Below, piece by piece: positions 20,796 to 33,368 of a DNA stretch of 64,000 bases. The notes under the pieces were generated by a model that saw nothing but the letters and a program-made list of their open reading frames with translations, was not told the origin of the DNA and did no database searches. Positions within the stretch are counted from its first letter, which is position 1. Every line of letters begins with the position of its first letter. The translations under genes were made by a program, and so were the position numbers. This stretch comes from Micrasema longulum (lineage: Eukaryota > Arthropoda > Insecta > Trichoptera > Brachycentridae), in assembly GCA_022494885.1 (NCBI GenBank), contig JAGVSM010001283.1, forward strand, positions 1 through 64,000, given 5' to 3'.

Positions 20796-22635
20796 CAAAT
20801 ATTCGACAATTTTAAAAACAAGGTTTTTATGTACATATACATATATTATTTATATTACGAGACACACAATGAAAGTAACAAAAACCCAATTATGGAACAG
20901 TTGATTCAATATTGGTATAGGCGAATGAGACAATCCATTTTACTTCTCCCTTGCTATGAACCAAATATTTATTTTAATTTGTTATGAAACATATACCTAC
21001 ATTGATTTTTAGAATTTACAATACTCGTGCTAAAGACATTGATGTTTTGAGCATATTGGTTCGAAATAAGTCGATGATGGACATCTTTAGAATAGTGTAT
21101 TACATCAAGTTACTTGACCAGGCACGTATTATGCTAATTAGATCATACTTTTCGTCTCGTGAAAGAAAAAAAGACATAGAGTGATATTAAAAGCTTTGAC
21201 CTCTTAATATAGATTCCGCGACATTATTACGGGACCACAACCAATTACATAACTATCTACATATATTACAATTCCGTACATTCTAAAAAATAATTTAAAA
21301 TTATATAAAGAGAAGTTAAATCAATATGCGTAGTATTTTAAATTGTTTTAAAATTTTTTATAAAAAAAATATATATTGTCTCTTCGATAAAATTTGAACA
21401 TGTCGCTTGGTAACTTTATCCTTTCTTTGTCGATACATTTTAGTATAAAATGCGTGAAGTTAATTAAAGTTCTGTGCTCTATTGTAAAAACTATACTGCC
21501 ATTGTTTGCATAAAAAAATATTCCTCTTTTAATAATCAAATCTGATTTATAAATAATTAAATCCTTTCAATTCTCCATCAGTTATTTCCCTCACAATGCC
21601 AATAGTGACATAGCTCTCAATGGACCTGCTGTCCATTAAGCTGGATTTAGTTGCATAGTTGCATAGAAGCATTATCTTCACTATTTAAGCATTCAGACGC
21701 CATTTGGATTACTGTAACTTGGCTTTTACGAGTAGCTCCTATTCTGTGCTAATCCTTTGGTTAGAACTCGAATCAACTAAATTATAGTTGGCCATTGGTT
21801 TACCGTAATATTGATAAAGCTAGATTTTACATTGCCTTAACTTTTATTCGACAAAATATTAGGAATAAATCATTAAACGTTTTATTAAATATATTTTAAC
21901 AGTGATTCTCATTGAAGAAGGATTGACAACGCTTTTGATTGATTATTTTTGGCATTATGTGCAACCCTGGCAAGAACAACATTTATTTAAAATGTGGCTT
22001 GACACTGAAATATTTTATTGTGAACGGGCTTGCACTTGAAACGTCAGACGGTTTATCTTACTCTCATAAAAGAAACGATAAAAATACGCTGAACTGAATG
22101 TTATAATGCACTACAGAGTGCGGATAATGAAATTATAATGAAAATAAAGAAAAGTAGAAATTGAAAATAAACTAAAAAGATATAGGCTCAGAACAACATT
22201 AGTAGATCAAAATTATACGAAAATCTAGATAAAACATTCAAAGAGGCGACCTTACTAAAGAATTGAATAAACTGAAAATTAAAAACAGTCCAAATTAAAA
22301 ACAAAGAACAAAAATCAAATTTTAACTTTTGCTAGTGAAGTCAGTGGAGTTAAAAAACAACATCTCACCAACATTAAAAGCCCCATCCACTTACCCGGAT
22401 CCGTTTTAAAGCTGTTGGAGCCTTTATATTTTAAGCTTCAATGAACCGCTAATTTTATTTTTTCGTTAAAAAATATTTGAGGTGTTTAGAATCGACATAT
22501 TATTTGACATTATTTATTCAGTTATAAGTTTATACTTTCTAACAACTAAATTGCGTACTTTTGAATGAAAATTAAATGTTTCTATTGTATCTTTTAAAAC
22601 ATGTTTTTAATAACTTTACCTTTTCACCAATATTT
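20796..22635. other. AT-rich stretch, nothing recognised
   Basis: 1.8 kb without any repeat family, RNA gene or protein motif that I can support. Confidence 0.5.
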
Positions 22636-22639
22636 TGAG

Positions 22640-23150
22640 TTTGTCCAAATTTTTGTAGACAAAGACTGGATTCAACTCCCTGGGGAGCTGTTTATATTAA
22701 CATATTACAACAGATATGAAGAACATTTAAGAAAAGGTAATATAGAAGTCTAGGCATCTACAGGGCTTATGACCTGTTAATGGCTGGTTTAAGTGGCCAC
22801 TTTACACACTGTGTAACATTCATCATTCTGCCTATATTTGAACATCTATATTCCTTCAATTCTTTCATCTGTTGATGTTTTAGAAGTTAAAGAGCTATTC
22901 AATTAAATGAATCTCACCTGCATAAATAAAGGTTTCAGCTCTTTAACTTCACAAATATCAACAGATGAAAGAATTGAAGGAAAATAGATGTTAAAATATA
23001 GGCAGAATGGTGAATGTTACACAGTGTGTAAAGTGGCCACTTAAACCAGCCATTGACAGGTCATAAGCCCTGTAGATGCCTAGACTTCTATATTACCTTT
23101 TCTTAAATGTTCTTTATTTCTGTTGTAATATGTTAATTACCTTTTCACAT
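22640..23150. mobile_element. Family R foldback copy
   Basis: Two R arms face each other. 22690-22880 reads aacatattacaacagatatg, acagggcttatgacctgtta, aagtggccacttt and tacacactgtgtaac. 22940-23135 gives the reverse complement in mirrored order. The unpaired centre is about 55 bases. Outside the left arm lie gtttgtccaaatttttgtag and ctccctggggag. Confidence 0.8.
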
Positions 23151-23224
23151 TTGTACATTTTTATTTTGTAATTTATTCGGAATTTTTACAGCTATTTCAT
23201 AAAAACTAAGTAAAAATATATTAA

Positions 23225-23435
23225 CAATATTTAGAATTTGTCCAAATTTTTGTAGACAAGGACTGGATTCAACTCCTTGGGGAGCTGTTTATATAAACAT
23301 ATTTTAACAGAGATGAAGAACATTTAAGAGAAGCTAATATAAAACCAGCCATTGACAGGTCATAAGCCCTGTAGATGCCTAGACTTCTATATTACCTTTT
23401 CTTAAATGTTCTTCATCTCTGTTGTAATTTGTTTA
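23225..23435. mobile_element. Family R foldback copy, internally deleted
   Basis: Repeats the left end (gtccaaatttttgtagacaa, ctccttggggag, aacagagatgaagaacattt) and then jumps directly to the right arm (accagccattgacaggtcat). The internal ~300 bases of the 22640 copy are deleted. Confidence 0.75.
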
Positions 23436-24215
23436 TAAAAATATATTGATAATACTGGAGCCAATAAAAAAATCCACTGTTAATACATAACATATTAGAA
23501 AAGAGTTTACAAAATTGTATGTGTGCAAAGAATTGCGATACAAGTCATAACTGCTACCTTTTATTGTTTGTAAATTTTATTATGTATTATAAAAGCAAAT
23601 TTGTATTGTTAAAACTCTTTGGATAATAAATGTATAAAATAATAATTTTCAGCATTTGAACCCATGTAGATTGTGAATTATAGAAAAAATCATTACGAAA
23701 ACAGCCGAATTGAAAGAAGATAGCTGTTAAACTGCCTATTAGTACAAATTTTTAAAGACATACGAGTATATCTAGTGTTTCAAGTGTGTACACAGTACTG
23801 CAGACTAAAAACTTATAAATGATTACAAAAAACATAAATCTAATATAATATTGGCTCAGTACATAGTACTGTCGATGTGTTCTTACACCAAAGTCAACCA
23901 TTCAAAAAACAAGCGGTGTTATCACCCCTGACTTGAGGTGACACACTTGCCATGTCTGCCCAGATCATACCATGACTATGCGCCTATACACATTGTATAT
24001 TTAAATAGATTCTAAGGTTTCTCAGGTCAAGTTAATCCATCGTATAACATATCATAAGTGCCAATCTATTAAGACTCTCATGAACCTATTGTTTGACTTT
24101 AAAAAAAATAACGGTTTCTTATACTCAAAAATAGGTTTTAAACGTTAAAAAAATTGGCATCAATCTGATGGATTATTTTTTTTCTTCTAATTTATCCTTT
24201 CTTTAGATTCTATGG
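23436..24215. other. AT-rich stretch, nothing recognised
   Basis: No supported feature. A short GC-richer part at 23930-23990 is unidentified. Confidence 0.4.
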
Positions 24216-24219
24216 ATCT

Positions 24220-25105
24220 ATTTGAGTCCCTGTTTCCTCTTGAAAGGCCGACTGCCAGCTATCATGTCACCTCGTAGGCCAATTTGCCTGGGAGTTTTCT
24301 TCCTTCAGTGTTTCCTTGATGTGCGATACATGGAAGTCTGTCCCTACAATTTTGTTGACGCGTTCATCCTAGTACCGCCTTTGTTGTCTTACCCACCTTA
24401 TAATATCTTCCATACCGTACGTGCTCCAAATATCAGTGTTTCTCGTGCGGTTTCGCAGCGTGTTTTCGGTTATGGATTGAAGAGTTTGCATCTCAGAATC
24501 TCTCAGCCGAGATTTTGTATTAGAAGTGCCAGACCTTGCCTTTATTCTGACTGACACATGTTTAGGTGTCTAACACATGTTTAGTGTTTTTCATTTTACT
24601 TGATAGTATCATGTGATTATTTTTCTACACAGTATTTCTAAGGCACCCTGATTTGTTATTTTGCTTCAGAATTTCATCATACGACTCACCTTTGTTTCTG
24701 ATGTCAACTCCAAAATACTTGAATAACATATTTTGTTTTATGATTTAACTATCCAAAACTAGTTATCTTACCGGATTTATTGATATTATGAGGCTCTTGA
24801 TTTTATCAGTGGATATTTTCACGTTGAATTTTTGCGAAGTCAAATGGAGCTTATGAATCATTCTACGGAGATAATCATCGGATTCTGCAATTACGACGGC
24901 GTCGTTAGTTTAACATACAATGTTTATCTTTTTCCCTCCTAGTCTGTAGCCCAGATAAATTTCAAGCAGTTCTTAAATTAATTTGTCAATAATCAGATTG
25001 AAGAGAAAATTTCTTTTCATTTCTCTTCAATGAACTCAGGCTTTCCTGTCTGATTCCAATTGGGACCACGCTCGTGAGTTTGCTGTCTACCTTTCCTAAG
25101 CTTTG
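24220..25105 (-). pseudogene. RTE-like LINE reverse transcriptase fragment
   Basis: Read on the minus strand, the decayed protein runs in the expected order. First VPIGIRQ- and LFNLIIDKLI-like segments; then a ruined YADD catalytic region (TNDAVVIAES followed by DDYLRRMIHKLHLTSQKFNV); then a VDIRNKGESYDEI-like segment; then SEMQTLQSITENTLRNRTRN and TDIWSTYGMEDIIRWVRQQR. That last part is the C-terminal block of RTE-type and related LINEs. Several stops and frameshifts are present, so the copy is dead. Confidence 0.75.
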
Positions 25106-25479
25106 TGTAGCTACTGGTGTTTAAATCCCGTACAACATTAATTATTCAGAATTATTCAATCCGTTTCAATATTTATTCCGCTTTTCATAAATATGGATAA
25201 AAGTTGCGTTGTAAAATTTCCTAGTGATTTTATATAAAGTTGTGTTGAAATTCTGCACGATCGACAGGTATAACATGTAAATAATATCGTTTTGCCATGA
25301 ATATTTTATTTTGGAAAAGTGCTTTGCTTCGCTTGAATACAATCAGGTATTGACATGCTTCAGACAGCTGGGTTGTAGAACAAATTTGTTGATGTGAATA
25401 ATAAATACACAGTAATTTTGTACGTGTCTGGTCGGATGACGAATACAGATCTGTTCGTAAAATAGAATAAGAATTTAAC

Positions 25480-26005
25480 AATGTTCGAGTTTATCCAAAT
25501 GCTTGCAGACTGGCTGGACTTCCTCCCTAGGGAGTTATTCAGAGGGAAAACATTATAATGTTTTACCTCTTTGTTGAAACATTGAACATTCTAATGTTTT
25601 CCCTCTCTGTTAAAATAAAGTTAAATATGAATAACTCCCTAGGGAGAAAATTTAGCCAGTCTGCAAGCATTTAGACAAACTCGAACATTGTTGAATTCAC
25701 TACCTGGTAAAAGAAGAGGTATTAAAATTGGAAAATTGTTTTCAGGCGTTGCCTAGTAGGTGATTTGGTTCAGCCGGATGAATCTCACCAGCATAATAAA
25801 GGTTTAAGCTCCTTTACTTCAAAAAAGCCAACAGACGGAAGAGTTAAGGATATGTGGATGTTTAATCATAGGCAGGATAGTGAATGTTACACAGTGTGTA
25901 ATGTAGCCACTTAAACCATCCAATGACAGGTCATTAGCCCCGTAAATGCCTAGACGTCCGTATTCCCTTCTTAATAATGTTTTTGCTCTCGGTTGAAATA
26001 AATTT
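25480..26005 (-). mobile_element. Family R copy with inverted left ends
   Basis: Two left ends face each other (25480-25560 and 25630-25690), both with gcttgcagactggct or its complement and perfect ctccctagggag palindromes. A full-length minus-orientation R unit follows to about 26000 (ggcgttgcctagtaggtgat, ggttcagccggatgaatctc, aatgttacacagtgtgtaat). Confidence 0.75.
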
Positions 26006-26009
26006 TAAC

Positions 26010-27550
26010 AGAATCAGAATCTTGGATTCTGTTTTTAAATCGATAGCTGCTCTCAGGTAAACACCCGGAAAGTGAAATCGAGTAGAGCAACTTTATTTAT
26101 TTTTTAATTCACTGAAACGAACTTTGTCATTATATTTTTATAAGTCTTTTATAATTTCTTATTTATCAGTATTGTATTTATGGATTTCTATGATGATTTT
26201 TCAATTAAATGCTGACGTGCTTTTTATCATGATGATGGCACTTATTGGCAATGATTGATATCTGAAGAACAACTTTCAAGCAGATAGTATATCTATAGTA
26301 TATCAAAACGAACTCAAAAAAAAATTTTATTAATATTTTCATGAAGTATATTTTAATTTTATTTAAATATTTTCTTACATATTATTTATGATTTGTCATA
26401 ATATGCCTTCTGGGTGCTTTGTATATTGCACTACTTGTAGTGAAGAAAGCAGACATCTTGTTAAACACAAGCATTAAAAGGCTCGCTTTACTAGTTGACC
26501 CTAAAGACGCAACTGGTTTGAACAAATTTAAAGACAAATCTGTGTTAAATGTCATACCCCAAAGTAAAAAATGCCTTTGATTTGAAAACATAATACTTTT
26601 TGTCCTTTGAAAATCACTTTGTCCTACTTTTGTAAACTATTTCGTCCTTTAACGTCATAAATATTATTTTCTATCCCAAGGCAAGGGTATTTTACCTTAA
26701 AATAAAAACTTAAGCCTTTCGACCTCAAAAAATGAACGAAATATTTTAAAGGATATTTCATTTTACGCCAAAAGCTTGTAAACTTCAGTTTGTCGAAAAA
26801 ATATTTAAAGCTATGGCAAAAGCGTCCTTGTAATGGAGTTATCATCCTTTTACGCCACAAGAGATAAAAAACAAAAAAACAAAACTATTATGTGACAGTT
26901 ACGTATTTTGGAAGAAAGGAAAAGGTGGAAACATACATTTTTTTAGTTCAGTGCTACATATACATTTTTTCATAACATGCATTTGATATATTCACGGCTG
27001 TGTATTTATATTTATTTATTTTATTTGAAATTTTGCATAAACCATTAAGATAACATTATTTTAACATGAGTATTTTTTTCTTATTGAAATTTATATTATA
27101 TTATTAATGATAATATTTTTTTAAAGGTTGTCTTTGATCTTTCGTTTAGTTTTGTCCGGCTGTTAACTAAATAATTTCAGTGCCTGGTTTATTAGTCATG
27201 ACTGCCATTGTCTCGGTTTAGAATGTTTTCAATAATATTGTTCTGATATATTCGTATTTTTTCCACGTTTACTAAATTTTTTTAAAGTTTGAGTTTTAGA
27301 TCTTTGTCTACAAATACATCAATTTTCAAGTTTTTGTCATTTTGATTTACAGTTTCCCATAGTATTTACAAAAAAACGTATATTCCTTAATCGATATATT
27401 CAATTATTAAAATCTTTAAGTACAAAAAATCTGTACTTTGAAGAACTTATTGCTAAAAATAATATATTTTGGACAGCCAAAAAAATTAACAGGTCAAAAG
27501 AGAAATTATATATACGTAAATATCAGTGAATTTATATTCCAGTAATTGCA
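26010..27550. other. AT-rich stretch, two unidentified frames only
   Basis: Overlapping short frames at 26382-26591 and 26624-26860 (minus) carry no motif. On the plus strand a short Cys/His-rich reading (PSGCFVYCTTCSEESRHLVK) near 26400 hints at a zinc-finger-like relic but stops soon after. Confidence 0.3.
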
Positions 27551-27554
27551 ATCA

Positions 27555-27768
27555 TCGGTCTCGTGGTTTAATGGTTAGCATATTTGTCTACCGTGTCATG
27601 AAATATTCATATTAAAAAATGTTTTTTTACCCTGGAATATTTTATAGTCTCTGGATTGGCACCTGAAGCGTAATACTGATTAGCTTATTTTCATATAACA
27701 TAAAATGATAAAGATACCCTGCAATTATTTCATCGGTTGCTTGCGGAGAGAGAATGATGATAATGAAT
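27555..27768 (+). repeat. SINE family B copy, head partly deleted
   Basis: tctcgtggtttaatggttag opens it, the B box is missing, and the body (ggaatattttatagtctctg, ggcacctgaagcgtaatact) and an ATGATG end remain. Confidence 0.7.
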
Positions 27769-27794
27769 TGCAATCATAGTAAGTAATTACTTGT

Positions 27795-28230
27795 TTCATG
27801 GTGTCCGCAAAGAGCCTCTAGGCATCTCTGACGGCTGCTTCTGCGCATCTTTCCAAGTCAGGTTTGCGTTAGTTCTGACATGGACCGCTGACAAATAGTT
27901 AGCAGTAGACGTCCAGGATGTCATGGACGTGATGCCTTGTAAAAAAGGCAAGCGTTGTTAAGGCACTCAGAAGACATCCGCAGTATATGGCTTGGCCAAA
28001 CTAATTGCCAATGATTGATGACAACTGTCACTGAAGTTTGCCGGGACTGTTCTCGTATTTCTGTTTTCCTTTTTAAGTCACCGCGATTCCACTGAGAAAT
28101 CGTTTCTAAAAATTCAGTATTTTGCAGTTTTGGATACGAGTGAGTTGCCAAAATTCGCATCCGTAGAGGACAATACGCTGCCCTAGTTCTTGTATGTTTA
28201 ATAAACCATTTTGCAAATTTCACAAGCGAA
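27795..28230 (-). pseudogene. LINE C-terminal fragment
   Basis: The minus frame at 28223-27921 reads RMRILATHSYPKLQNTEFLE, later VVINHWQLVWPSHILRMSSE. This fits the ...I-x-x-W...RLRWLGH-x-LRM... region near the end of many LINE proteins. Further on, the decayed sequence to 27795 aligns with 17200-17370. It is broken by stops after about 100 codons. Confidence 0.55.
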
Positions 28231-28424
28231 ACTTTTTCGTTTTTGAAGTCAAATAAGTAAAATCAGACAGTGGCGATTGTCACTCAAAAAATCTTCAAAA
28301 TACTATTTGATAACGAAAAAAAATCATTCTTAAGCTACACGAACGCGTAATAAGATAATGAACATTTTGGCATTCGTAACTCAATTTTACTAAAAATATT
28401 ATATTGTACATACAGGAACTAGGG

Positions 28425-28540
28425 CGGCGAATAGGTGTTATGCAGGCGTAGCATATGCGGCATTTGGTTTTTACTGGATAAATATCGAATCTCGAATACT
28501 GTTGAATGCGATGTTTTATGTCATAATCATTGTTTCATGT
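28425..28540 (+). other. Short open stretch, product unknown
   Basis: After acatacag (possible acceptor) an open frame of about 50 codons (RCYAGVAYAAFGFYWIN, later MFYVIIIVS) runs into a SINE B relic. It has one hydrophobic segment but no recognised family. Confidence 0.15.
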
Positions 28541-28765
28541 CACTGTACGAAACCTGTGGCGCAAAGGGCAATCTGTTGATTCACCAAATGCAGCGTACAT
28601 CGATCGTCGTTTGCATAAAAGTAAGGTGATCAACCTTGCGTCATGTATCAGTCAAGAACATGAAATATTGCAATGCATAACCACCCTTCTAACCAAGTAG
28701 ATATTTTATTCAGAATTTTTACCTGAGAGCAGCCATTGAGTCAAAAGCGCTCGTCCAGGATTCTG
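28540..28765 (-). repeat. SINE family B, very diverged
   Basis: cagcgtacatcgatcgtcg, aagtaaggtgatcaaccttg, gtcaagaacatgaaatattg and a trailing acctgagagcagcc correspond in order to B blocks. Confidence 0.5.
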
Positions 28766-28769
28766 CTGC

Positions 28770-29750
28770 CATTGCACATAGAGAACTGTTTTATCAGGTT
28801 GCTTTGACATAGAGCATATACGAGTATATTGTTAGTACCTACCATTTTTATTTTTTTTTTATTTATTCAACAATTTCAAACCTTTAAAAAAATCGGCAAG
28901 TATTTTATTTTGTTTTGGTGCTAAAATATTTTAGAACGAAGAGATACGGTTGTTTTTACAGTACCACATTAAGGAAGTTCAGCCAAACGGGATATTGGAT
29001 ACTTAAAATGTTTTCTAAAGTGCAGTAATAATTAGAGCATTAAATTGAATGGCAAAGATTTTTGAAAATGTATGAATAAAATAATGAAGAAGATTTTAAT
29101 AGAATGGAGCTGTTTGCGTGACGTCACTAGTTCTTCCGAATCAACTAATTATGAGAGAATTGTAAAAGGTTTTTTGTTCACGGTAAGTCAACTGACAAAT
29201 CAGCAGAACCCATCGAGAAGGTGGGGAAGATAACTTGAGACGTCACACGCTGGGCAATTTAAAAAATACATAACTTTTTCAATTAAAATAAAAATTTGGC
29301 TTAGTTTAATAGTCTATTAACAAACAAAAAACATAATGTTCTTCCTCATATTCTGATTTTTGTGAGTTATTTCTATTAGATTTGCAGTTCAAAATGAGAG
29401 GGAGTTATAACTTCCGATCCGAGAGATCGTATCGCGACTTCATCTATTCAGCGAAATTTCGTCTTCCTGTGATTTGTTCGCTCTGTTTGGTAACTTTTGA
29501 ATTAATCTTTAACCCTTAAATGCATATTCTATTCTGTAAATTACAAAATAACAAATATTTTAATAAAAATAAACAACAAAATTGAACAAAACAAATAATA
29601 AATAAACGGCTTCAAAACTTTGTTGACTAATTTTCTTTACTCGTATTAATCACTATTCACTTGCCAAAATCACATGAAGGTAACATAATTAGTTTTTTGA
29701 TTTAGGACATTGTTTTATAAAAAACAACGTCAACCGATTTAAATAATCAG
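28770..29750. other. AT-rich stretch, nothing recognised
   Basis: Two CRE-like tgacgtca/gacgtcac words at about 29119 and 29239 are noted. No gene or repeat is recognised. Confidence 0.4.
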
Positions 29751-29754
29751 AAGC

Positions 29755-30065
29755 ACATCATCATAATCACTTCCCTATCCAAACCCGGTATAGCAAAAGG
29801 GACTTGAATCCGTAAGCTAAATATAGTGTATTTTAATCACGCGTTTCATAAAGCTAAGGTTATGACCAGTACTATGCTTCAAGCGCCAGTCCAGAAATAA
29901 TGAAAAATTGTAATTCAGAAAAATACATATGTATTTTATGTCCCCCTTACTAGAAATCGAAACCATGACTTAAAAAATGGTAGGCAAACGCGTCGTTCAT
30001 CACACAACGAGGTGAACTTAACTTCACTGGATTTTATTATTCAGAATTTTCACCTGAAAGTCGAA
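29755..30065 (-). repeat. SINE family B, diverged
   Basis: catcatcataatcacttccc, gctaaggttatgaccagtac, gcgccagtccagaaataatg, then gtaggcaaacgcg and cacaacgaggtga at the head end match the B order. Small insertions and many substitutions are present. Confidence 0.6.
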
Positions 30066-30493
30066 AACATTAGTTAAAATGTACAGAAAAGTATTTACTG
30101 CAATACTTCACTCATCATTATTTTTAAAAAAAATCCCGTTTTTTTTTTGAAATAATGGAAAATATTAAAAATGCTTATCACATTTTTTTTACCATGATAT
30201 TATTTTTCTAAATAAAAAAATATTTACAATTTACTCCATTTCACGTGAGATAAAAAATACATTAGATTTCCACATAAGTTTTGCCCGTTTTTTTCCAAAT
30301 AAAGAGAACGAGAGGACATATAAAAAAAATGCAACAAATTAGTCAATAACGTATTCTCCATATTTATTTTCTCCAACGTTCCCTCGCTTGAACGCAAACA
30401 GAAAAAGGCGTCGAAAATGCACACTTTCGTATCCTTGACATACCATTTTAAAGGCTTATAATAAAATAAAATCATATAAATAAACAGCGTTTT

Positions 30494-30916
30494 AGGGCCA
30501 GACCGCGAAACTTCAAAAGGAAATTCCTCATTGTAAATTCTATTAATTTTTTCCTAAAATTAATTTTGAAATATTTTTTTTTTCAATCTTTAAGTTTGCG
30601 AAATAAAGTTGATCATTTATTTTTCGAACAAAAACCTCTTTCACAAACCCATCCCTCACAATTTTTTTTAGTTAAAAACCGTATTCGACCACCAAAGTGA
30701 TAATATGACATAGTGACAAGGGAAGCGGCTGGGCAGGGGAGAGGCAGGGGTCTATGAAGTGATTTTACTGATGATTGTCCGAGAAATTAAAGATTTACTT
30801 TATTTTCAGATTATAAAAAAAAACATTAATTAAATGAGCTTCTGGAAAGAAATATAAGGTTTTTTTTACACGTTTACCATGAAGAATGTTCCTCTGAAGT
30901 TTCGCGGTCTGACCCT
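30494..30916. mobile_element. MITE-like element with ~28-base terminal inverted repeats
   Basis: The left end agggccagaccgcgaaactt is mirrored by aagtttcgcggtctgaccct at the right end. The repeats stay alignable to ggaa, with two substitutions and one indel. The 423-base interior has no coding potential and a local G-rich patch (30719-30755). The target-site duplication is unclear. Superfamily unknown. Confidence 0.75.
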
Positions 30917-31277
30917 GAAATACTGTGTATAACGTAAAATCAAACAAAACATCTTGTAAAGCAGAATGTTTTGATTATAGCAGGGGAGTAATATTTTTAC
31001 TCACCTGCCATATAAAAAAAAACTTTAAAATTATATTTCGTCTGTTATTTTGTAATTTAAATTTGTGTTTCGAATTTTGTAATTAAAAGTATTGATTTAA
31101 ATTTAACCGTACATCTAAAAAAAATTGTGCCCATTTTTACATTTGGAAGAAAAGGACACAATTTATGTTTTATAAAGATAAATAAGTATTTTTTATTCGA
31201 ATGAACACAACACGCATTTAAGGGTTAAATTCGACTTCATACTGTTTCTGCAACCAGTATGTAGGGTGACTTTTGTA

Positions 31278-31321
31278 GCGAGAGGTTCATGAATTCAAAT
31301 GTCAATCAAATAACCTCTCGC
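31278..31321. repeat. Perfect 10-base-stem hairpin
   Basis: gcgagaggtt (31278-31287) and aacctctcgc (31312-31321) form a perfect 10-base stem with a 24-base loop in otherwise AT-rich DNA. Confidence 0.7.
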
Positions 31322-31466
31322 GCACAGTGATTAACTTGTCAAAATTTTACATTAATCTATGATCAATAGGGGTGGGTATTATTGTATGTTGATTGCCTCG
31401 TAATGTGATTTCTATTGTTTTTACGTTTTAATTATTAATTCCGTTAAATTGTAGTGCTGAGCACTT

Positions 31467-31655
31467 AATCGGGTTGTGGTCCTGTGGCTAGTATCTCGGA
31501 CTCACGGACCAAAGATCTGTGGTTCAAATTCCACTCTACCCCAACTTGATTCCATTTTCTAATAGTGAGTTATTTACAACTCGTTGAAAATGGCCCTCAA
31601 AATTAAATATTTGAGGAAATCGTAAGAACGCAAATATTTATTTTCTTTAAAAAAA
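31467..31655 (+). repeat. SINE family C, well-preserved copy
   Basis: tRNA-like head (cgggttgtggtcctgtggct, then B box gtggttcaaattccac), followed by ctaccccaacttgattccat, tttacaactcgttgaaaatg and gaaatcgtaagaacgc, and an A/T tail. Confidence 0.8.
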
Positions 31656-31659
31656 AAAT

Positions 31660-33290
31660 AGCTGTGCAGACGTTATAAAATTTGTTATATTATCATTAAT
31701 GTAAAAAAAGTCATACATAATTTGTTTTAAAAAAATAAAAATAAGCGGTAAAGTCCAACCTTCGATGAGTTAATGTAAAATATCATATTATTTTCCTTAT
31801 CTGTACTCAGAGGGATGTTTCTATTATAAGGTTTTTATGAATATTTTATTCCTAGGGTAAATCAAACAGCAAATTTACGGCAATCTTAAATTTGAATATA
31901 AAAATTTACTTTTTTTGACTTTTGTCAGTATTGTAGAGTTATTTATCGCATATATACACTTTTTGTGATAAATACAAAAATCATACAATGTTAAGTTTTA
32001 TTGCCTACTGCAAACTGCAGTGTCAGCCAATAATAGGTCAGAAGCCATCTTTATGATTGCACTTCTATATTTCCTTCTACAAAATATTCTTCATCTCCGT
32101 CGTACTCTTAATTGTTTAATTATTTAAATTAAAAAATATGACGTCTACTTTAAGAACTCGTAAACCCCATTTACATCAGTCACCGGACCCTCGCATTATT
32201 CGGTAATAAAAATTGGCAATAATGTTTCAAATAATGTAACACACCAAATCGATCATCCCTTCGGATTAGTTTTTCTCCGAATCCACTCACCTTTCTGCCA
32301 AACCCTGAGACATATTTCGCTTGGCCCGAAATACGACCCTTGAACCTGCCACCCTCAATGAATATAAAGCAGTCTCATTGTATCAAGTTTAGGAGGCCTA
32401 CCACTGACAACTTAATCATTTTGTTTTACTGCCGGAGTTCAACACCCCTGGATATAATAGATTCAGGTGATGGTAGGGCTGCCCCATACTACGAACTGTC
32501 ACAAAAGGAAGGGAGGACGAATCTAGGGTTTGAGACCAAAAAACATTTTTTCACTATTTTTCTGTTAAATTTAATTAAAAACCAACCAAGTGTGGTGTTC
32601 AATCGTTTGAAATTGTCGGTTTTATTTGAACTAGTTGAACATTTTAAGAATTGCCTTACAAATTGAAATACCCGTAAAAAACTAGTGTTCACCAAAAATA
32701 TCAAAAAGTGTGTTTTAAATTACGAATTGTGTGTCACGAAAGTTTTTTGCGCTGAGGTAGAAACAATAAATACTTTTTTTTTTTTTTTACATATTAAGTC
32801 TATTCTACAATGGAGAACGTTTAATAAAAAAAGAAAAAATATTTAAAAAGTTGACGGAAAAAGAAAAATATGAAGAAGAACACTCAACTAGTAAAACCAT
32901 AAAGTATACACTTTTTAAATATGTACCTAATAATACTATAAAAAAAATGAAATAAAGTTATGATTTAAAAAAAAATATGTTTGCCACTGTTTTTAATATT
33001 CTTATTGAATTTTTTTTATTGCGTTTTTATACTTAAATGTTTGTATTTTGTTTTATGATATTTTTTTATATTTTATTATTTTGTTGATAGCAAGTACCGT
33101 TGAATACAAATAATTGTTATCTACTTATTTAATAAATTGTATCGTTTCGACAAATGAAACAATATACTGTATATGTTATGCATTTTGCAGCTACGATACA
33201 ATTTTTTTTCCTTTAGTTTGTTAAAACTACGTAATTAACTAATATTTACAGTTTTTCATTTTTCATATTTTTCGCTATCTTATTATACAA
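31660..33290. other. Mostly AT-rich; one unidentified block at 32270-32480
   Basis: The 32270-32480 part is GC-richer and contains a 108-codon frame (32340-32666) with no recognised motif. On the reverse strand it includes ggcaggttcaagggtcg, slightly reminiscent of a B box but without a head. It is probably an old repeat. Confidence 0.3.
32030..32115 (-). repeat. Family R fragment
   Basis: gtcagccaataataggtcag, cttctatatttccttctaca and attcttcatctccgtcgta match the outer right arm of R copies such as 23060-23130. Confidence 0.5.
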
Positions 33291-33368
33291 TTTTAACCCT
33301 TCATGCGTTAGGCTATATTGTTTTCGATGTGAACGCGAATAAACATCTTATAGTTCGTTTTCGGTGCC

